64,000 bases of DNA from NCBI RefSeq assembly GCF_001578105.1, contig NZ_CP014275.1, forward strand, positions 1,674,001 through 1,738,000, in the 5' to 3' direction. This document shows, in pieces, positions 18,108 to 27,208 of this stretch (its first letter is position 1; the number at the start of each line of letters is the position of its first letter). Under the pieces are notes generated by a model that made no database searches, was not told where the DNA came from, and saw only the letters and a list, made by a program, of their open reading frames with translations. A program made the translations under genes and the position numbers. The DNA is from Martelella sp. AD-3 (GTDB lineage: Bacteria > Pseudomonadota > Alphaproteobacteria > Rhizobiales > Rhizobiaceae).

Positions 18108-18962
18108 ATGAACAACGCCCCGGATTTTCAGACCTATCAGCAACGCCTCATGCGGGTCAGCGCCTATATTCACGACCACCTCGACGAGGAGCTCGATCTC
18201 GCCAGGCTCGCCGAAATCGCCTGTCTGTCGCCGTGGCACTGGCACCGCATCTATCGCGGCATCCACGGCGAGACGATCGCCGCGACCGTCAGGCGGTTGC
18301 GGCTGCACCGGGCAGCCGGCGAACTCGTCAATTCGGATGCGCCGGTCGAGGCGATCGCGAAACGGGCCGGATCATCCGGCGTACCGGCGTTCACCCGTCT
18401 TTTCAAGGCCACCTACGGCATCACCCCGGCCGCCTACAGGACGGCCGGCCGGCACACGATGTTTGATCAACCGGTCCCTGAAAGGAAGCATGACATGTAT
18501 GACGTCACCCTGCGCGATATGGAAGAGCGGCGGCTTGCGGGCCTCCCGCACCGCGGCTCCTATATGGAAATCGACAGGGCCTTCGGTCCGGCGGCGGGCA
18601 TGATGGCCGCTGCCGGGGCCCTCGGTCCGCAAACGGAGATGATCGGAATCTACTATGACGACCCCGGTCTGACGGAGGAGAAAGACCTCAATGCCTTCGC
18701 GGGCCTCACGCTCGCCGACGGCGCCGATGTGCCGCAAGGGCTGGAGGCCCGCGTGGTTTCGGGCGGTCGCTATGCGGTGCTCACCCACAAGGGGCCCTAT
18801 GCGGAACTGCACAAGGCCTATCACTGGTTCTACGGCAACTGGCTTCCCGCCGCCGGTCACGAGCCCGCCGACGCTCCGCCGTGTGAAATCTATCGCAACG
18901 ATCCGCGCGATACGCCGCCCGCGGAGCTGATCACGGAGATCTGCGTGCCGATGAAGGACTGA
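18108..18962 (+). CDS. AraC-family regulator with GyrI-like ligand-binding domain
   Basis: 284 residues from the ATG at 18108, which follows GGAAAGAAGAG; the frame is open to 18066. Residues ~10-110 are a double helix-turn-helix (LARLAEIACLSPWHWHRIYRG; AIAKRAGSSGVPAFTRLFKA). Residues ~130-284 are a GyrI-like/effector-binding domain (LAGLPHRGSYMEIDRAFG; VSGGRYAVLTHKGPYAELHKAY). Regulators of this Rob/SoxS-like layout often sense hydrophobic or cationic compounds and control efflux. It diverges from the SulP gene, which may be a target, and ends six bases before the convergent murR gene. Confidence 0.9.
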   Translation: MNNAPDFQTYQQRLMRVSAYIHDHLDEELDLARLAEIACLSPWHWHRIYRGIHGETIAATVRRLRLHRAAGELVNSDAPVEAIAKRAGSSGVPAFTRLFKATYGITPAAYRTAGRHTMFDQPVPERKHDMYDVTLRDMEERRLAGLPHRGSYMEIDRAFGPAAGMMAAAGALGPQTEMIGIYYDDPGLTEEKDLNAFAGLTLADGADVPQGLEARVVSGGRYAVLTHKGPYAELHKAYHWFYGNWLPAAGHEPADAPPCEIYRNDPRDTPPAELITEICVPMKD

Positions 18963-18968
18963 GCGCGC

Positions 18969-19826
18969 CTATTTGTCGGCGCCGAGCTTGAGCGCGGTTA
19001 CCGCCTCGCCGCTGCCGGCGATATAATCGCCGGCATCCTTCTGCCGCTGTAGCAGCAGAATGAACAGGAAATCCGTCAGCATCAGCTGCGCGTCGCGGGC
19101 GGTGATGGCGGACGAGCGCACCCGTTCCTCGTCGGCAATCGTGTAGAGCGTGATGTCGGCGCCGCGCGCGACCGGGTTCTGCTGCGGCCCGGTGATCGAA
19201 ACGACGGTCGCGCCGCGTCTTGCGGCAAGCTCGGCGATCCGCACGGTCTCGATGCTTGTACCCGAATGGGAAAGGGCAAAGAGAACGTCGCCGGTCTTCG
19301 AGGCGGAGACATTGGCCATCTGCACATGGCTGTCGGCATCGTGAAGCGCATAGCGGCCGAGCTTCTGCAGTTTGAGGCAGAAGTCGCGCGCCACCAGCGA
19401 GGAGGCGCCGACGCCGGCCACATGAATGCGGACGGCAGCGTCGATCAGGTCCATGACGCGGGCGATGTCGCGCTCGTCATTGGCGGCGATGGTCTGCTGC
19501 ATGGCGTGCATCTTGCTCGAAAGCAGCTTCTGCGCCACCGCCGCCGGACTGTCGCCGAGTTCTATCGTGCTGTGCAGCGCGCCGGGCGGCCGCCAGGCGT
19601 GCGCTCTCGCCTTGCTGACGGCGAGTTTCATCTCCTGATAGCCGGAAAAGCCGAATTTCTGGGCGAATTTCACCACGCTCGACTGGCTGCGGCCGGTCCG
19701 TTCGGCAAGGCGCGCGGAGGAAAGCCGGAGAACCTCGTCGGGGTTGTCGAGGATGAAGCGGCCGATCTGCCGGTCCGCCGGAGCCAGATTGTCAAGCTGG
19801 GCTTCTATCACATTGAGAACGGACAC
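18969..19826 (-). CDS. murR: MurR/RpiR-family regulator of MurNAc-6-phosphate catabolism
   Basis: 285 residues. Residues 1-77 are the RpiR helix-turn-helix (SARLAERTGRSQSSVVKFAQK), and residues ~125-255 are a SIS sugar-phosphate-binding domain (IHVAGVGASSLVARDF; LFALSHSGTSIETVRIAE). MurR represses murQ operons in E. coli and is released by MurNAc-6-phosphate. Here it is divergent from murQ and the transport genes, with two near-identical palindromes between them, so it very likely controls that operon and itself. The ligand is inferred from context. Its stop lies six bases from the end of the AraC-type gene. Confidence 0.85.
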   Translation of the reverse strand: MSVLNVIEAQLDNLAPADRQIGRFILDNPDEVLRLSSARLAERTGRSQSSVVKFAQKFGFSGYQEMKLAVSKARAHAWRPPGALHSTIELGDSPAAVAQKLLSSKMHAMQQTIAANDERDIARVMDLIDAAVRIHVAGVGASSLVARDFCLKLQKLGRYALHDADSHVQMANVSASKTGDVLFALSHSGTSIETVRIAELAARRGATVVSITGPQQNPVARGADITLYTIADEERVRSSAITARDAQLMLTDFLFILLLQRQKDAGDYIAGSGEAVTALKLGADK

Positions 19827-19856
19827 GGTTTTCCTCGGTCAGCCGGTGTAAATGCT

Positions 19857-19871
19857 GGAATAATAAATTCC
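19857..19871. promoter_or_regulatory. Candidate MurR operator 1
   Basis: GGAAT-AATAA-ATTCC is a perfect palindrome 31 bases before the murR start, well placed for autoregulation. It shares its half-sites and spacing with the site at 19979-19993. Confidence 0.55.
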
Positions 19872-19978
19872 TTTTCGCGGAATACAACGGAATGATTGCC
19901 AAAGCGTAACGGTTTCGCGGCCTCAGGCAGGCGGGCGCAAGCCCCCACCTCTTCAGCCCAAACCTGCCCGAGCCGATT

Positions 19979-19993
19979 GGAATAAAATATTCT
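19979..19993. promoter_or_regulatory. Candidate MurR operator 2
   Basis: GGAAT-AAAAT-ATTCT has the same half-sites and 5-base spacer as operator 1, with one mismatch at the last base. It lies ten bases upstream of the proposed murQ -35 box. Confidence 0.55.
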
Positions 19994-20002
19994 GAAATGA
20001 AT

Positions 20003-20029
20003 TTGACAAATGGAATTTGTGATTATAGC
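20003..20029 (+). promoter_or_regulatory. Probable murQ promoter
   Basis: A perfect TTGACA (20003-20008) is followed by TATAGC (20024-20029) with a 15-base gap; TAGCCT at 17 bases is the alternative. It is 70 bases upstream of the murQ start and follows operator 2. Confidence 0.45.
20012..20026. promoter_or_regulatory. Possible third, degenerate MurR half-operator
   Basis: GGAAT-TTGTG-ATTAT keeps one half-site and the spacing of the two palindromes and lies in the spacer of the proposed murQ promoter. Confidence 0.3.
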
Positions 20030-20098
20030 CTTTCCCGAACGCTGCGATGACAAAGAACAAAAATAACGCATCGCGCGGCAGACAAGGGGAATGCATTC

Positions 20099-21031
20099 AT
20101 GAATTTGCTGGCCGGCGAGCTTGAAAAACTGGTGTCCGAGGGGCGTAATCCGCGCACGCTCGATCTCGACCTGCTGTCGGCGCGTGAAATCATCGAAAAG
20201 ATCAATGCCGAGGATGGCGAGGCCGCGATTGCCGTCGGCCGCGAGGCCGACGCCATTGCAAGCGCCGTCGAGCGCATCGTCGAGGCCTTCAATGCCGGCG
20301 GCCGGCTTGTCTATATCGGCGCGGGCACGAGCGGGCGGCTTGGCGTTCTCGATGCCTCCGAATGCCCGCCCACCTTTTCCGTTCCCCCCGGCATGGTCGT
20401 CGGCCTTATCGCCGGCGGCGAGAAGGCGCTGACCACCGCCGTCGAAGGGGCGGAGGATGATCCGGCGCTGGGCGCTGCCGACCTGAAGGCCATCGGCCTG
20501 ACGGCACGGGATGTCGTCGTCGGCATCGCGGTCAGCGGGCGCACGCCCTACGTCATCGGGGCCCTGACCTATGCGAAGGAAACCGGTGCGGCGACTGTCG
20601 CGCTTTCCTGCAATCCATCTTCCGCCATCGCGGAAATCGCCGATATCTCGATCGCGCCGGTCGTCGGCCCGGAAGTGCTGGCCGGTTCCACAAGGCTGAA
20701 ATCCGGCACGGCGCAGAAACTCGTCCTCAACATGCTGAGCACGGCGAGCATGGTTCGCATCGGCAAGGTCTACGAGAACCTGATGGTCGATGTGACGGTC
20801 TCCAACGCCAAGCTTTACGCGCGCGCCGTTCGCATCGTCATGGAGGCGGCGGACGTTCCGGCCGAAACCGCTGAAAAATTGCTCGAAAAGACGAAAAACG
20901 ACGTCAAGCTCGCCATCCTCCTGGCGCTGACGGATATGGAATTGCAGGAGGGCCGCGACCTCCTTGATGGGACCGGCGGATTCCTGCGCAAGGCGATCAA
21001 TCAGAAGACGGCGACAAGCCGCGATAGCTGA
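20099..21031 (+). CDS. murQ: N-acetylmuramic acid 6-phosphate etherase
   Basis: 310 residues, slightly longer than E. coli MurQ. Splits the lactyl ether of MurNAc-6-phosphate to give GlcNAc-6-phosphate and D-lactate in the cytoplasm. The SIS fold holds the signature [20 protein letters not shown] and the [11 protein letters not shown] segment, regions that carry the catalytic glutamates of known MurQ enzymes. The C-terminal helical part ([17 protein letters not shown]) is also typical. First gene of an operon running to anmK; AnmK makes its substrate from anhydro-MurNAc. Confidence 0.95.
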   Translation: MNLLAGELEKLVSEGRNPRTLDLDLLSAREIIEKINAEDGEAAIAVGREADAIASAVERIVEAFNAGGRLVYIGAGTSGRLGVLDASECPPTFSVPPGMVVGLIAGGEKALTTAVEGAEDDPALGAADLKAIGLTARDVVVGIAVSGRTPYVIGALTYAKETGAATVALSCNPSSAIAEIADISIAPVVGPEVLAGSTRLKSGTAQKLVLNMLSTASMVRIGKVYENLMVDVTVSNAKLYARAVRIVMEAADVPAETAEKLLEKTKNDVKLAILLALTDMELQEGRDLLDGTGGFLRKAINQKTATSRDS

Positions 21032-21094
21032 AGTCTCTCCGGTGCCGGCAGGAGGCCGCATCGGCAACGCTCAATAATCTCGAGGGAAATGATC

Positions 21095-22618
21095 ATGGGA
21101 AAAACCCGTTTCAAGAATCTGGTTTCCGCTGTCGCCGTTGCTGCAGCGCTCGGCGTCGCGGGCGCGGCGGTTCCGGCCGCCGCGGCAACGCTGAATATGG
21201 CCTGGTCGCAGGATGCGACCGGTCTCGACCCGCACAAGCAGACGGCTTTTTCGTCGCTGCGCCTGCTGGAGCTCGTCTACGAGCCGTTGGTGCGCACCGA
21301 TAGCGAACTCAACATCGCGCCGGCGATCGCCACGTCCTGGGAATTCTCGGAAGACGGCCGGACGCTGACCTTCAAGCTCGACCCGGATGCGAAATTCTCC
21401 AATGGCGACAAGGTGACGCCGGCGGATGTGAAGGCCTCGTTCGAACGCATCCTGAACGAGGAAACCGGCGCTTCCGCCCGCGCCAACTTCCTCTCCATCG
21501 AAAGCATCGACACGCCGGATGACGAGACCGTGGTTTTCAACCTGTCGCAGCCGGATGTGCCGCTGTTGACGGCGATGTCCTCGATCAACGCCGCGATCGT
21601 TCCGGCAAGCGCCATCGAAGCGGGCACGATCGGCACGGAAACGCTCGGCTCCGGCCCCTTCGTTCTGACAAGCTGGGAGCCGAACTCCCGCGAGGTGCTC
21701 GCCGCCAACGAAAACTGGGCGGGCGGCGAGGTTGGCGTCGACGGCATCAACATTTCGGTCCTGCCCGATGAGACCGCGATCCTCGCGGCGCTGCGCACCA
21801 ACCAGGTGGATTTCGCGTTGATCAACGATCCGCTGGTCGCCACGCTCGTGCCGAACAATCCGGGCCTGACGCTGACCCGCGAACCGGTGCTGAACTACCA
21901 TGTGCTGCAACTGAACGCCGATCGCGGGGCGATGACCGAGCAAAAGGTCCGCCAGGCGATCTCCTGCGCGATCGACCGCCAGGACGTGCTCGACGCGGCG
22001 CTTCTGGGCGAGGGCAAGGTGACCGGGCCGCTGACCATGCCGGCCTATGCGACCGATCCGTCCGAGCTCTTCTGCTATACGCCCGATCTCGACAGGGCAA
22101 AGGCGCTGATGGCCGAGGCCGGCTATGAGGACGGCTTCTCCGCCAAGGTGATGGCGGCGACCGGCGAGCCGCCGACGGCAGCCGCCGAAGCGCAGGTGAT
22201 CCAGTCGCAGCTCGGCGAAATCGGCATCGACCTCGAAATCGAGATGATGGAACTCAACGTCTATATCGACCGCTGGCTGAAGGGCGATTTCGACATGGCC
22301 GTGGCGCTGAACGGCGGACGCACCGACCCCTATACCATGTATAACCGCTACTGGACAAAGGACGGCAACCTCGCCCATGTCGCCCATTACGGCGACGACA
22401 CGCTCGACAGCCTGATGCAACAAGGCCGCGTCGAGACCGATCCGGCAAAGCGCAAGGACATCTTTGCCGAATTCTCCAAGCACCTTACCGAAGTCTCTCC
22501 CTGGATCTGGCTTTACACCGGCTACAGCTATACGGCGGCAAACGACAAGGTGAGCGGTTTTGAGGCCAATCCGACGGGCTCGCTCTTCGGACTTTCCGCT
22601 GTCACCGTCAGCGAATAA
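21095..22618 (+). CDS. Oligopeptide-type ABC substrate-binding protein, probably for muropeptides
   Basis: 507 residues from the ATG at 21095, seven bases after GAGGGAA; an ATG at 21089 is too close. A signal peptide (MGKTRFKNLVSAVAVAAALG... cut near AAA-AT, residue 32) sends it to the periplasm. The mature part is an SBP_bac_5 (cluster C) protein: LDPHKQTAFSSLRLLELVYEPL, the DVKASFERIL region, and the C-terminal RWLKGDFDMAV lobe. Known members bind di/oligopeptides, opines or sugars. Its place between murQ and anmK points to anhydromuropeptides or MurNAc-peptides, by context only. Confidence 0.85.
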   Translation: MGKTRFKNLVSAVAVAAALGVAGAAVPAAAATLNMAWSQDATGLDPHKQTAFSSLRLLELVYEPLVRTDSELNIAPAIATSWEFSEDGRTLTFKLDPDAKFSNGDKVTPADVKASFERILNEETGASARANFLSIESIDTPDDETVVFNLSQPDVPLLTAMSSINAAIVPASAIEAGTIGTETLGSGPFVLTSWEPNSREVLAANENWAGGEVGVDGINISVLPDETAILAALRTNQVDFALINDPLVATLVPNNPGLTLTREPVLNYHVLQLNADRGAMTEQKVRQAISCAIDRQDVLDAALLGEGKVTGPLTMPAYATDPSELFCYTPDLDRAKALMAEAGYEDGFSAKVMAATGEPPTAAAEAQVIQSQLGEIGIDLEIEMMELNVYIDRWLKGDFDMAVALNGGRTDPYTMYNRYWTKDGNLAHVAHYGDDTLDSLMQQGRVETDPAKRKDIFAEFSKHLTEVSPWIWLYTGYSYTAANDKVSGFEANPTGSLFGLSAVTVSE

Positions 22619-22651
22619 GCCGAAACAGAGAAGACGGGAGGCGCATACAAC

Positions 22652-23611
22652 ATGAACTACCTGACCCGGCGACTGGTGACCTTTCCTGTGGTCATGCTCG
22701 GGGTATCCGTCCTCGTCTTCGTTTCGATCCGACTGGTTCCCGGCGATGCCATCACGGCGATGCTGGGAACCGAGGCCGGCCTTTTGACGCCGGCGCAGCG
22801 GGCGTCACTGGAAACCTATTTCGGCATGGACCGGAGCTGGTTCGGCCAGTACTGGCACTGGCTCGGCGGCGTGCTGCACGGCAATCTCGGCATCTCGGTC
22901 ACCTATGGCCGTCCGGTGATGGAGGTTATCCTGCGCGTCTTTCCGCTGACGCTAGAGCTGGCGCTTCTGTCCATGATCGTCGCGCTGGCCGTGGGGCTTC
23001 CGGCCGGCATCTATGCCGCCACCCATGCGGAAAGGCCGTCCGATCTCATCGTCCGGATCGTCGCCATGGTCGGCCAGTCGACGCCGAGTTTCGTCGTCGC
23101 GTTGCTGGCGATCTATGCGCTATCCGTCTGGTTCGGCGTTCTGCCCGCCATGGGCACGTTCACGCCGCTCTGGCAAGACCCGCTGAAGAACCTCGCGCAG
23201 ATGATCCTGCCGGCGCTGACGCTCGGCTTTGCCTTCGCCGCCGCCGTTACCCGCATCTCCCGTTCGGCGATGCTCGATATTCTCTCCGACGATTACATCC
23301 GCACGGCGCGCGCCAAGGGCGTGCCGGCGCGTTCGGTTATCTGGCACCACGCGCTGCCGAACGCGCTGATCCCGGTGGTGACCGTCTCGGGTGTCGAGTT
23401 CGGTTATCTTCTGGGCGGCGCCGTCATCGTCGAACAGGTGTTTGCGCTTCCGGGCCTCGGGCGCACCGTGCTGGAGGCGATCCTGCAGCGTGATTACGCG
23501 CTGGTGCAGGGCAGCGTCCTCTTCATCGCCTTCAATTTCATGATCGTCAATCTGCTGGTGGATCTCGCCTATGCGGCGCTCGATCCGCGCATCCGGCTGG
23601 GAGGCAAGTAA
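22652..23611 (+). CDS. ABC permease, DppB-like
   Basis: 319 residues with six membrane helices. The N-terminus (MNYLTRRLVTFPVVMLGVSVLVFVSIRLVPGD) is the DppB/OppB type. The ATPase-coupling EAA-type loop is near residue 220 (DYIRTARAKGVPARSVIWHHALPNALIPV). One half of the membrane channel of the importer in this operon. Its TAA overlaps the next start (TAATG). Confidence 0.9.
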   Translation: MNYLTRRLVTFPVVMLGVSVLVFVSIRLVPGDAITAMLGTEAGLLTPAQRASLETYFGMDRSWFGQYWHWLGGVLHGNLGISVTYGRPVMEVILRVFPLTLELALLSMIVALAVGLPAGIYAATHAERPSDLIVRIVAMVGQSTPSFVVALLAIYALSVWFGVLPAMGTFTPLWQDPLKNLAQMILPALTLGFAFAAAVTRISRSAMLDILSDDYIRTARAKGVPARSVIWHHALPNALIPVVTVSGVEFGYLLGGAVIVEQVFALPGLGRTVLEAILQRDYALVQGSVLFIAFNFMIVNLLVDLAYAALDPRIRLGGK

Positions 23612-24450
23612 TGCAGCTCCTGCGCTCCATCTTCGCCCATCCGAGCGGCCGCATCGGCGGCACCATCGTCGCGCTTTACGTCATCATTGCGGTGCTCGGC
23701 CTTGTCGGGCTCACGCCGCATGATCCGCTGATGCAGTTCCGCATCGACCGGCTGCACGCCCCGAACGCGACCTACTGGATGGGCACCGACCTTCTCGGCC
23801 GTGATGTCGCGAGCCGCCTGATGATCGGCATCGCCCAGTCTTTCATCGTCTCCTTCGCCTCCGTGGCGCTGGCGACCGTCGCCGGCATCGTTCTGGGCCT
23901 GGCCGCCGCCTGGTTCGGCGCCTACTGGGATGGCGCGATCATGCGGATGATGGATGTGTTGCTGGCCTTTCCGGCGATCCTGCTGGCGCTCCTGATCATC
24001 ACCATTGTCGGCCCCGGCACATGGACGAGCGTGATGGCGATCGCCTTTGTCTACACGCCGATCTTCACCCGCGTGGTGCGCGGGCCCGCGCTGTCGCTGA
24101 AGACCCGCGAATTTGTCGATGCCGCGCGCACCTTCGGTTCGTCGCGCCGCTATATTCTCTCGCGCCACATGCTGCTCAATCTGGTCGCGCCGCTCACCGT
24201 GCAGGTGACGCTGGCGCTCGCCTGGGCGCTTCTGACGGAGGCCGGGCTTTCCTTTCTCGGCCTCGGCACCCAACCGCCCAAGGCCTCCCTCGGGCTGATG
24301 CTGAGCGAGGCGCGCAACCTGATGGAAATGGCGCCCTGGCTGCTGGTTTTTCCCGCCTTCGCCATCATGATCGGCATTCTCGGCTTCAACCTTCTGGGCG
24401 ACGCGCTGCGCGATATTCTTGACCCGCGTTCAAGGAGGGCCGAGGCATGA
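23611..24450 (+). CDS. ABC permease, DppC-like
   Basis: 279 residues. It starts with the TM1 and loop typical of DppC/OppC (HPSGRIGGTIVALYVIIAVLGL, then YWMGTDLLGRDVASRLMIGI). The coupling loop is FVDAARTFGSSRRYILSRHML. Second half of the importer channel. Overlaps both neighbours by 1 and 4 bases, so the three transport genes are translated as a unit. Confidence 0.9.
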   Translation: MQLLRSIFAHPSGRIGGTIVALYVIIAVLGLVGLTPHDPLMQFRIDRLHAPNATYWMGTDLLGRDVASRLMIGIAQSFIVSFASVALATVAGIVLGLAAAWFGAYWDGAIMRMMDVLLAFPAILLALLIITIVGPGTWTSVMAIAFVYTPIFTRVVRGPALSLKTREFVDAARTFGSSRRYILSRHMLLNLVAPLTVQVTLALAWALLTEAGLSFLGLGTQPPKASLGLMLSEARNLMEMAPWLLVFPAFAIMIGILGFNLLGDALRDILDPRSRRAEA

Positions 24451-26195
24451 GCCGTCTTCTTTCCGTCTCCGATCTGCATGTGGGCTTCGGCGAGGACCCG
24501 GTCGGAAACGAGGTCGTCCACGGCATCGATTTCACGCTCGATGCCGGCGAGACGCTGGCGATCGTCGGCGAAAGCGGCTCGGGCAAGTCCGTCACCGCGC
24601 TTTGCCTCAACCGGCTTGTCGATTTCGGCGGAGGCAGGATCACCAAGGGACGGATCGACTTCGCGCTCGGTTCCGGCGAAGTCGCGGACCTTGCCGCTGT
24701 GCCCGAGAAGGATTTGGCAAGGATCCGAGGCCGCGAGATCGGCATGATCTTCCAGGAGCCGATGACCTCGCTCAATCCGGTGCACACGATCGGCGAGCAG
24801 ATTGCCGAAAGCTTCCGCCTGCATCACGGGCTGACCGGCAGACAGGCGATGAACGCGGCGGTCGATGCGTTGAAACGCGTGCGTATTCCCGATGCCGAGC
24901 GGCGGCTGAAATACCATCCGCACCAGCTCTCCGGCGGCATGCTGCAGCGTGTGATGATCGCCACGGCGCTCTCCTGCAATCCGCGCCTGCTGATCGCCGA
25001 CGAGCCGACGACCGCGCTTGATGTGACCGTGCAGGCGCAGATCCTCGCGCTGCTTTCCGAACTGAAGCGCGAAAGCGAGATGGGCCTGATCTTCATCACC
25101 CATGATATCGGCCTCGTTGCCGGCATTGCCGACAAGGTGATGGTGATGCAGCAGGGCGAGGCGGTGGAGCAGGGGCCGACCGACGACGTGCTCGACAATC
25201 CGCAACACCCCTATACGCAACATCTCCTGAAGGCTGTGCCGCACTTCGACGACGGCCGCGCCGTTCGGACGGATTTCTCGCGTGCGCAGGCTGGAGAGGC
25301 CAGACCCGCGCTGACCGTTGAAGACCTGACCGTGCGTTTCCCCGTCACCTCCGGCTTCCTCCGTCGCCAGGGCGGCGCGGTGCATGCGGTCGATGGCGTC
25401 GATTTCGATCTGATGCCGGGCGAGACGCTGGGCATTGTCGGTGAAAGCGGTTCCGGAAAATCGACGACGGCGCGCGCCATCATGGGACTGACGGAGCCGA
25501 CGCGCGGCGCGTTTCATCTGGGCGAAGGGGCAGGCGTGAGCGCTCATGGCGACCCGATCCAGATGGTGTTCCAGAACCCCTATGCCTCGCTCAATCCGCG
25601 CCTGCGGGTCGACAGCATCCTGGCCGAACCTGTGATTGCCACCGGCGGGCGGCTGAACGCCGAGACTCGCGCCCGCATGGCCGAACTCCTGGAACGCGTC
25701 GGCCTGCCCGAAAACGCGCTCACCCGCTATCCGCATGAGTTCTCCGGCGGCCAGCGCCAGCGCCTCTGCATTGCCCGCGCGCTGATGCTCAAACCTTCCG
25801 TCGTGGTGCTGGACGAGGCGGTCTCCGCCCTCGATGTCTCGGTGCAGGCGATGGTGCTGGAGCTTCTGACCGAGCTGCAGCGCGACATGAACCTCTCCTA
25901 CCTGTTCGTCACCCACGACATGGCCGTGGTCGAGCGCATCGCCCACCGCATCGCCGTGGTCTATGCGGGGCAGATCGTCGAGATCGGCGACGCCGCTTCG
26001 GTGCTGTCTTCGCCGAAGCACTCTTACACCAAGCGGCTGATTGCCGCCGTGCCGAGCATCGACCGGCGACGGCAGGAGTATCGGCTTGATACAACCGAAG
26101 TGCCCTCGCTGGTGCGCCCGGCGGGCTATGAGCCGCCGAAGGCCGATTGGCTGCGGTTTGGCGACGACCACATGGCGCGGAGGGAAGAGGCGTGA
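24447..26195 (+). CDS. Fused double ABC ATPase (DppD-DppF type)
   Basis: 582 residues made of two complete nucleotide-binding domains that are separate genes in most dipeptide systems. First: Walker A GESGSGKS, signature LSGGMLQR, Walker B LLIADEPTTALD. Second: Walker A GESGSGKST, signature FSGGQRQR, Walker B VVVLDEAVSALD; here the usual DEP is DEA. Each ends with the oligopeptide-ATPase tail (NPQHPYTQHLLKAVP; SPKHSYTKRLIAAVP). Powers the importer. Fused ATPases of this kind also occur in the Yej-type muropeptide transporters of rhizobia. Overlaps both neighbours. Confidence 0.93.
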   Translation: MSRLLSVSDLHVGFGEDPVGNEVVHGIDFTLDAGETLAIVGESGSGKSVTALCLNRLVDFGGGRITKGRIDFALGSGEVADLAAVPEKDLARIRGREIGMIFQEPMTSLNPVHTIGEQIAESFRLHHGLTGRQAMNAAVDALKRVRIPDAERRLKYHPHQLSGGMLQRVMIATALSCNPRLLIADEPTTALDVTVQAQILALLSELKRESEMGLIFITHDIGLVAGIADKVMVMQQGEAVEQGPTDDVLDNPQHPYTQHLLKAVPHFDDGRAVRTDFSRAQAGEARPALTVEDLTVRFPVTSGFLRRQGGAVHAVDGVDFDLMPGETLGIVGESGSGKSTTARAIMGLTEPTRGAFHLGEGAGVSAHGDPIQMVFQNPYASLNPRLRVDSILAEPVIATGGRLNAETRARMAELLERVGLPENALTRYPHEFSGGQRQRLCIARALMLKPSVVVLDEAVSALDVSVQAMVLELLTELQRDMNLSYLFVTHDMAVVERIAHRIAVVYAGQIVEIGDAASVLSSPKHSYTKRLIAAVPSIDRRRQEYRLDTTEVPSLVRPAGYEPPKADWLRFGDDHMARREEA

Positions 26196-27208
26196 TGACC
26201 TCGGATTTTTCAGGCCGCTTCGACAGGGCCTTCGCCGCGCTGAAGGCGTCGGTCGACGAAGGCCGCATTCCCGGCGGCGTTCTCGGGCTTGTGGATGGCG
26301 AGGGCAGGCGGCTGGCGCAAGCCTGCGGCGTGGCGGCGCTCGAGCCTGAAAAGCGGCCGATGACGACCGAAACATGGTTCGATCTCGCATCGCTCACCAA
26401 GGTGATTTTCACGACGGAGCGTATTCTGGCGCTGGCCGGGGAGGGGGCGGTCGACCTTGATGAACCGCTGACCGCCGTCATCCCGGATTTCCGCCAGTAT
26501 GATCCGAACTGCTGGGAACGGCAGGTCACCTTCCGCCAGTGCCTCGGTCACCAGACGCCCTTTCCGGCGGTCGAACCGATCTATACTTATGGCGGCGATC
26601 CGGACCGGCTGCGCGCCTTCGTGCTGCAGCGCGAATGGAAACGGGTCGAAACACCCGTCTATTCCGACATCAATTTCATTCTCCTCGGCATCGCGCTGGA
26701 GCGGATTTCCGGCAAGACCGTCCGCGATCTCGATCCGGGGCCGGGCTTTGCCTTTTCCGCCGATCCGGAGAAGACGGCGGCCACCGAGCGCTGCAGCTGG
26801 CGCGGACGGGTGATCTGCGGCGCGGTGCATGACGAGAATTGCCACGCGCTTCAGGGCTCCGGCCATGCCGGCCTGTTCGGCACGGTTGATGCCGTGCTTG
26901 ACCACGCGACCGGTCTTTTGCAGCGCGATGTCGCCGGCGATCCTGTCGTGAAACGGATGCGCGAGCCGCTGTCCGAAAAACGGACCCATGGCTGGGAGCG
27001 GCCTTACGAGAACTGGCATGGCGGCGCGCTGTGCTCCGAAGGGACAATCGGCCATACCGGCTTTACCGGCACGTCGCTCTGCGTGGATTTCGCGCGCGGC
27101 CATGCCTGGACGCTGCTGACCAACCGCGTGCATCCGAGCCGCCATACGGACAGCGGCATCATGGCGCTGAGGCGGCGCGTCAGCGACCTTATCAACGGAG
27201 CGGAATGA
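26195..27208 (+). CDS. Beta-lactamase-fold serine hydrolase in the MurNAc operon
   Basis: 337 residues from the ATG in TGATG; the frame is open to 26147. Class C beta-lactamase/DD-peptidase fold: catalytic Ser66 and Lys69 in SLTK, YSD (residues ~165-167) in the place of the usual YxN, and HTG near residue 285 as the third motif. No signal peptide, so it should be cytoplasmic, unlike true beta-lactamases. Placement between the importer and anmK suggests it trims peptides or esters from imported muropeptides. In Bacillus subtilis a beta-lactamase-family gene (amlB/ybbE) sits in the corresponding mur operon. The reaction is not known. Confidence 0.8.
   Translation: MTSDFSGRFDRAFAALKASVDEGRIPGGVLGLVDGEGRRLAQACGVAALEPEKRPMTTETWFDLASLTKVIFTTERILALAGEGAVDLDEPLTAVIPDFRQYDPNCWERQVTFRQCLGHQTPFPAVEPIYTYGGDPDRLRAFVLQREWKRVETPVYSDINFILLGIALERISGKTVRDLDPGPGFAFSADPEKTAATERCSWRGRVICGAVHDENCHALQGSGHAGLFGTVDAVLDHATGLLQRDVAGDPVVKRMREPLSEKRTHGWERPYENWHGGALCSEGTIGHTGFTGTSLCVDFARGHAWTLLTNRVHPSRHTDSGIMALRRRVSDLINGAE

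Noticed and set aside
24150..26390. 746-codon frame opposite the fused ABC ATPase
   Set aside because: Antisense shadow; the sense frame has both full nucleotide-binding domains.
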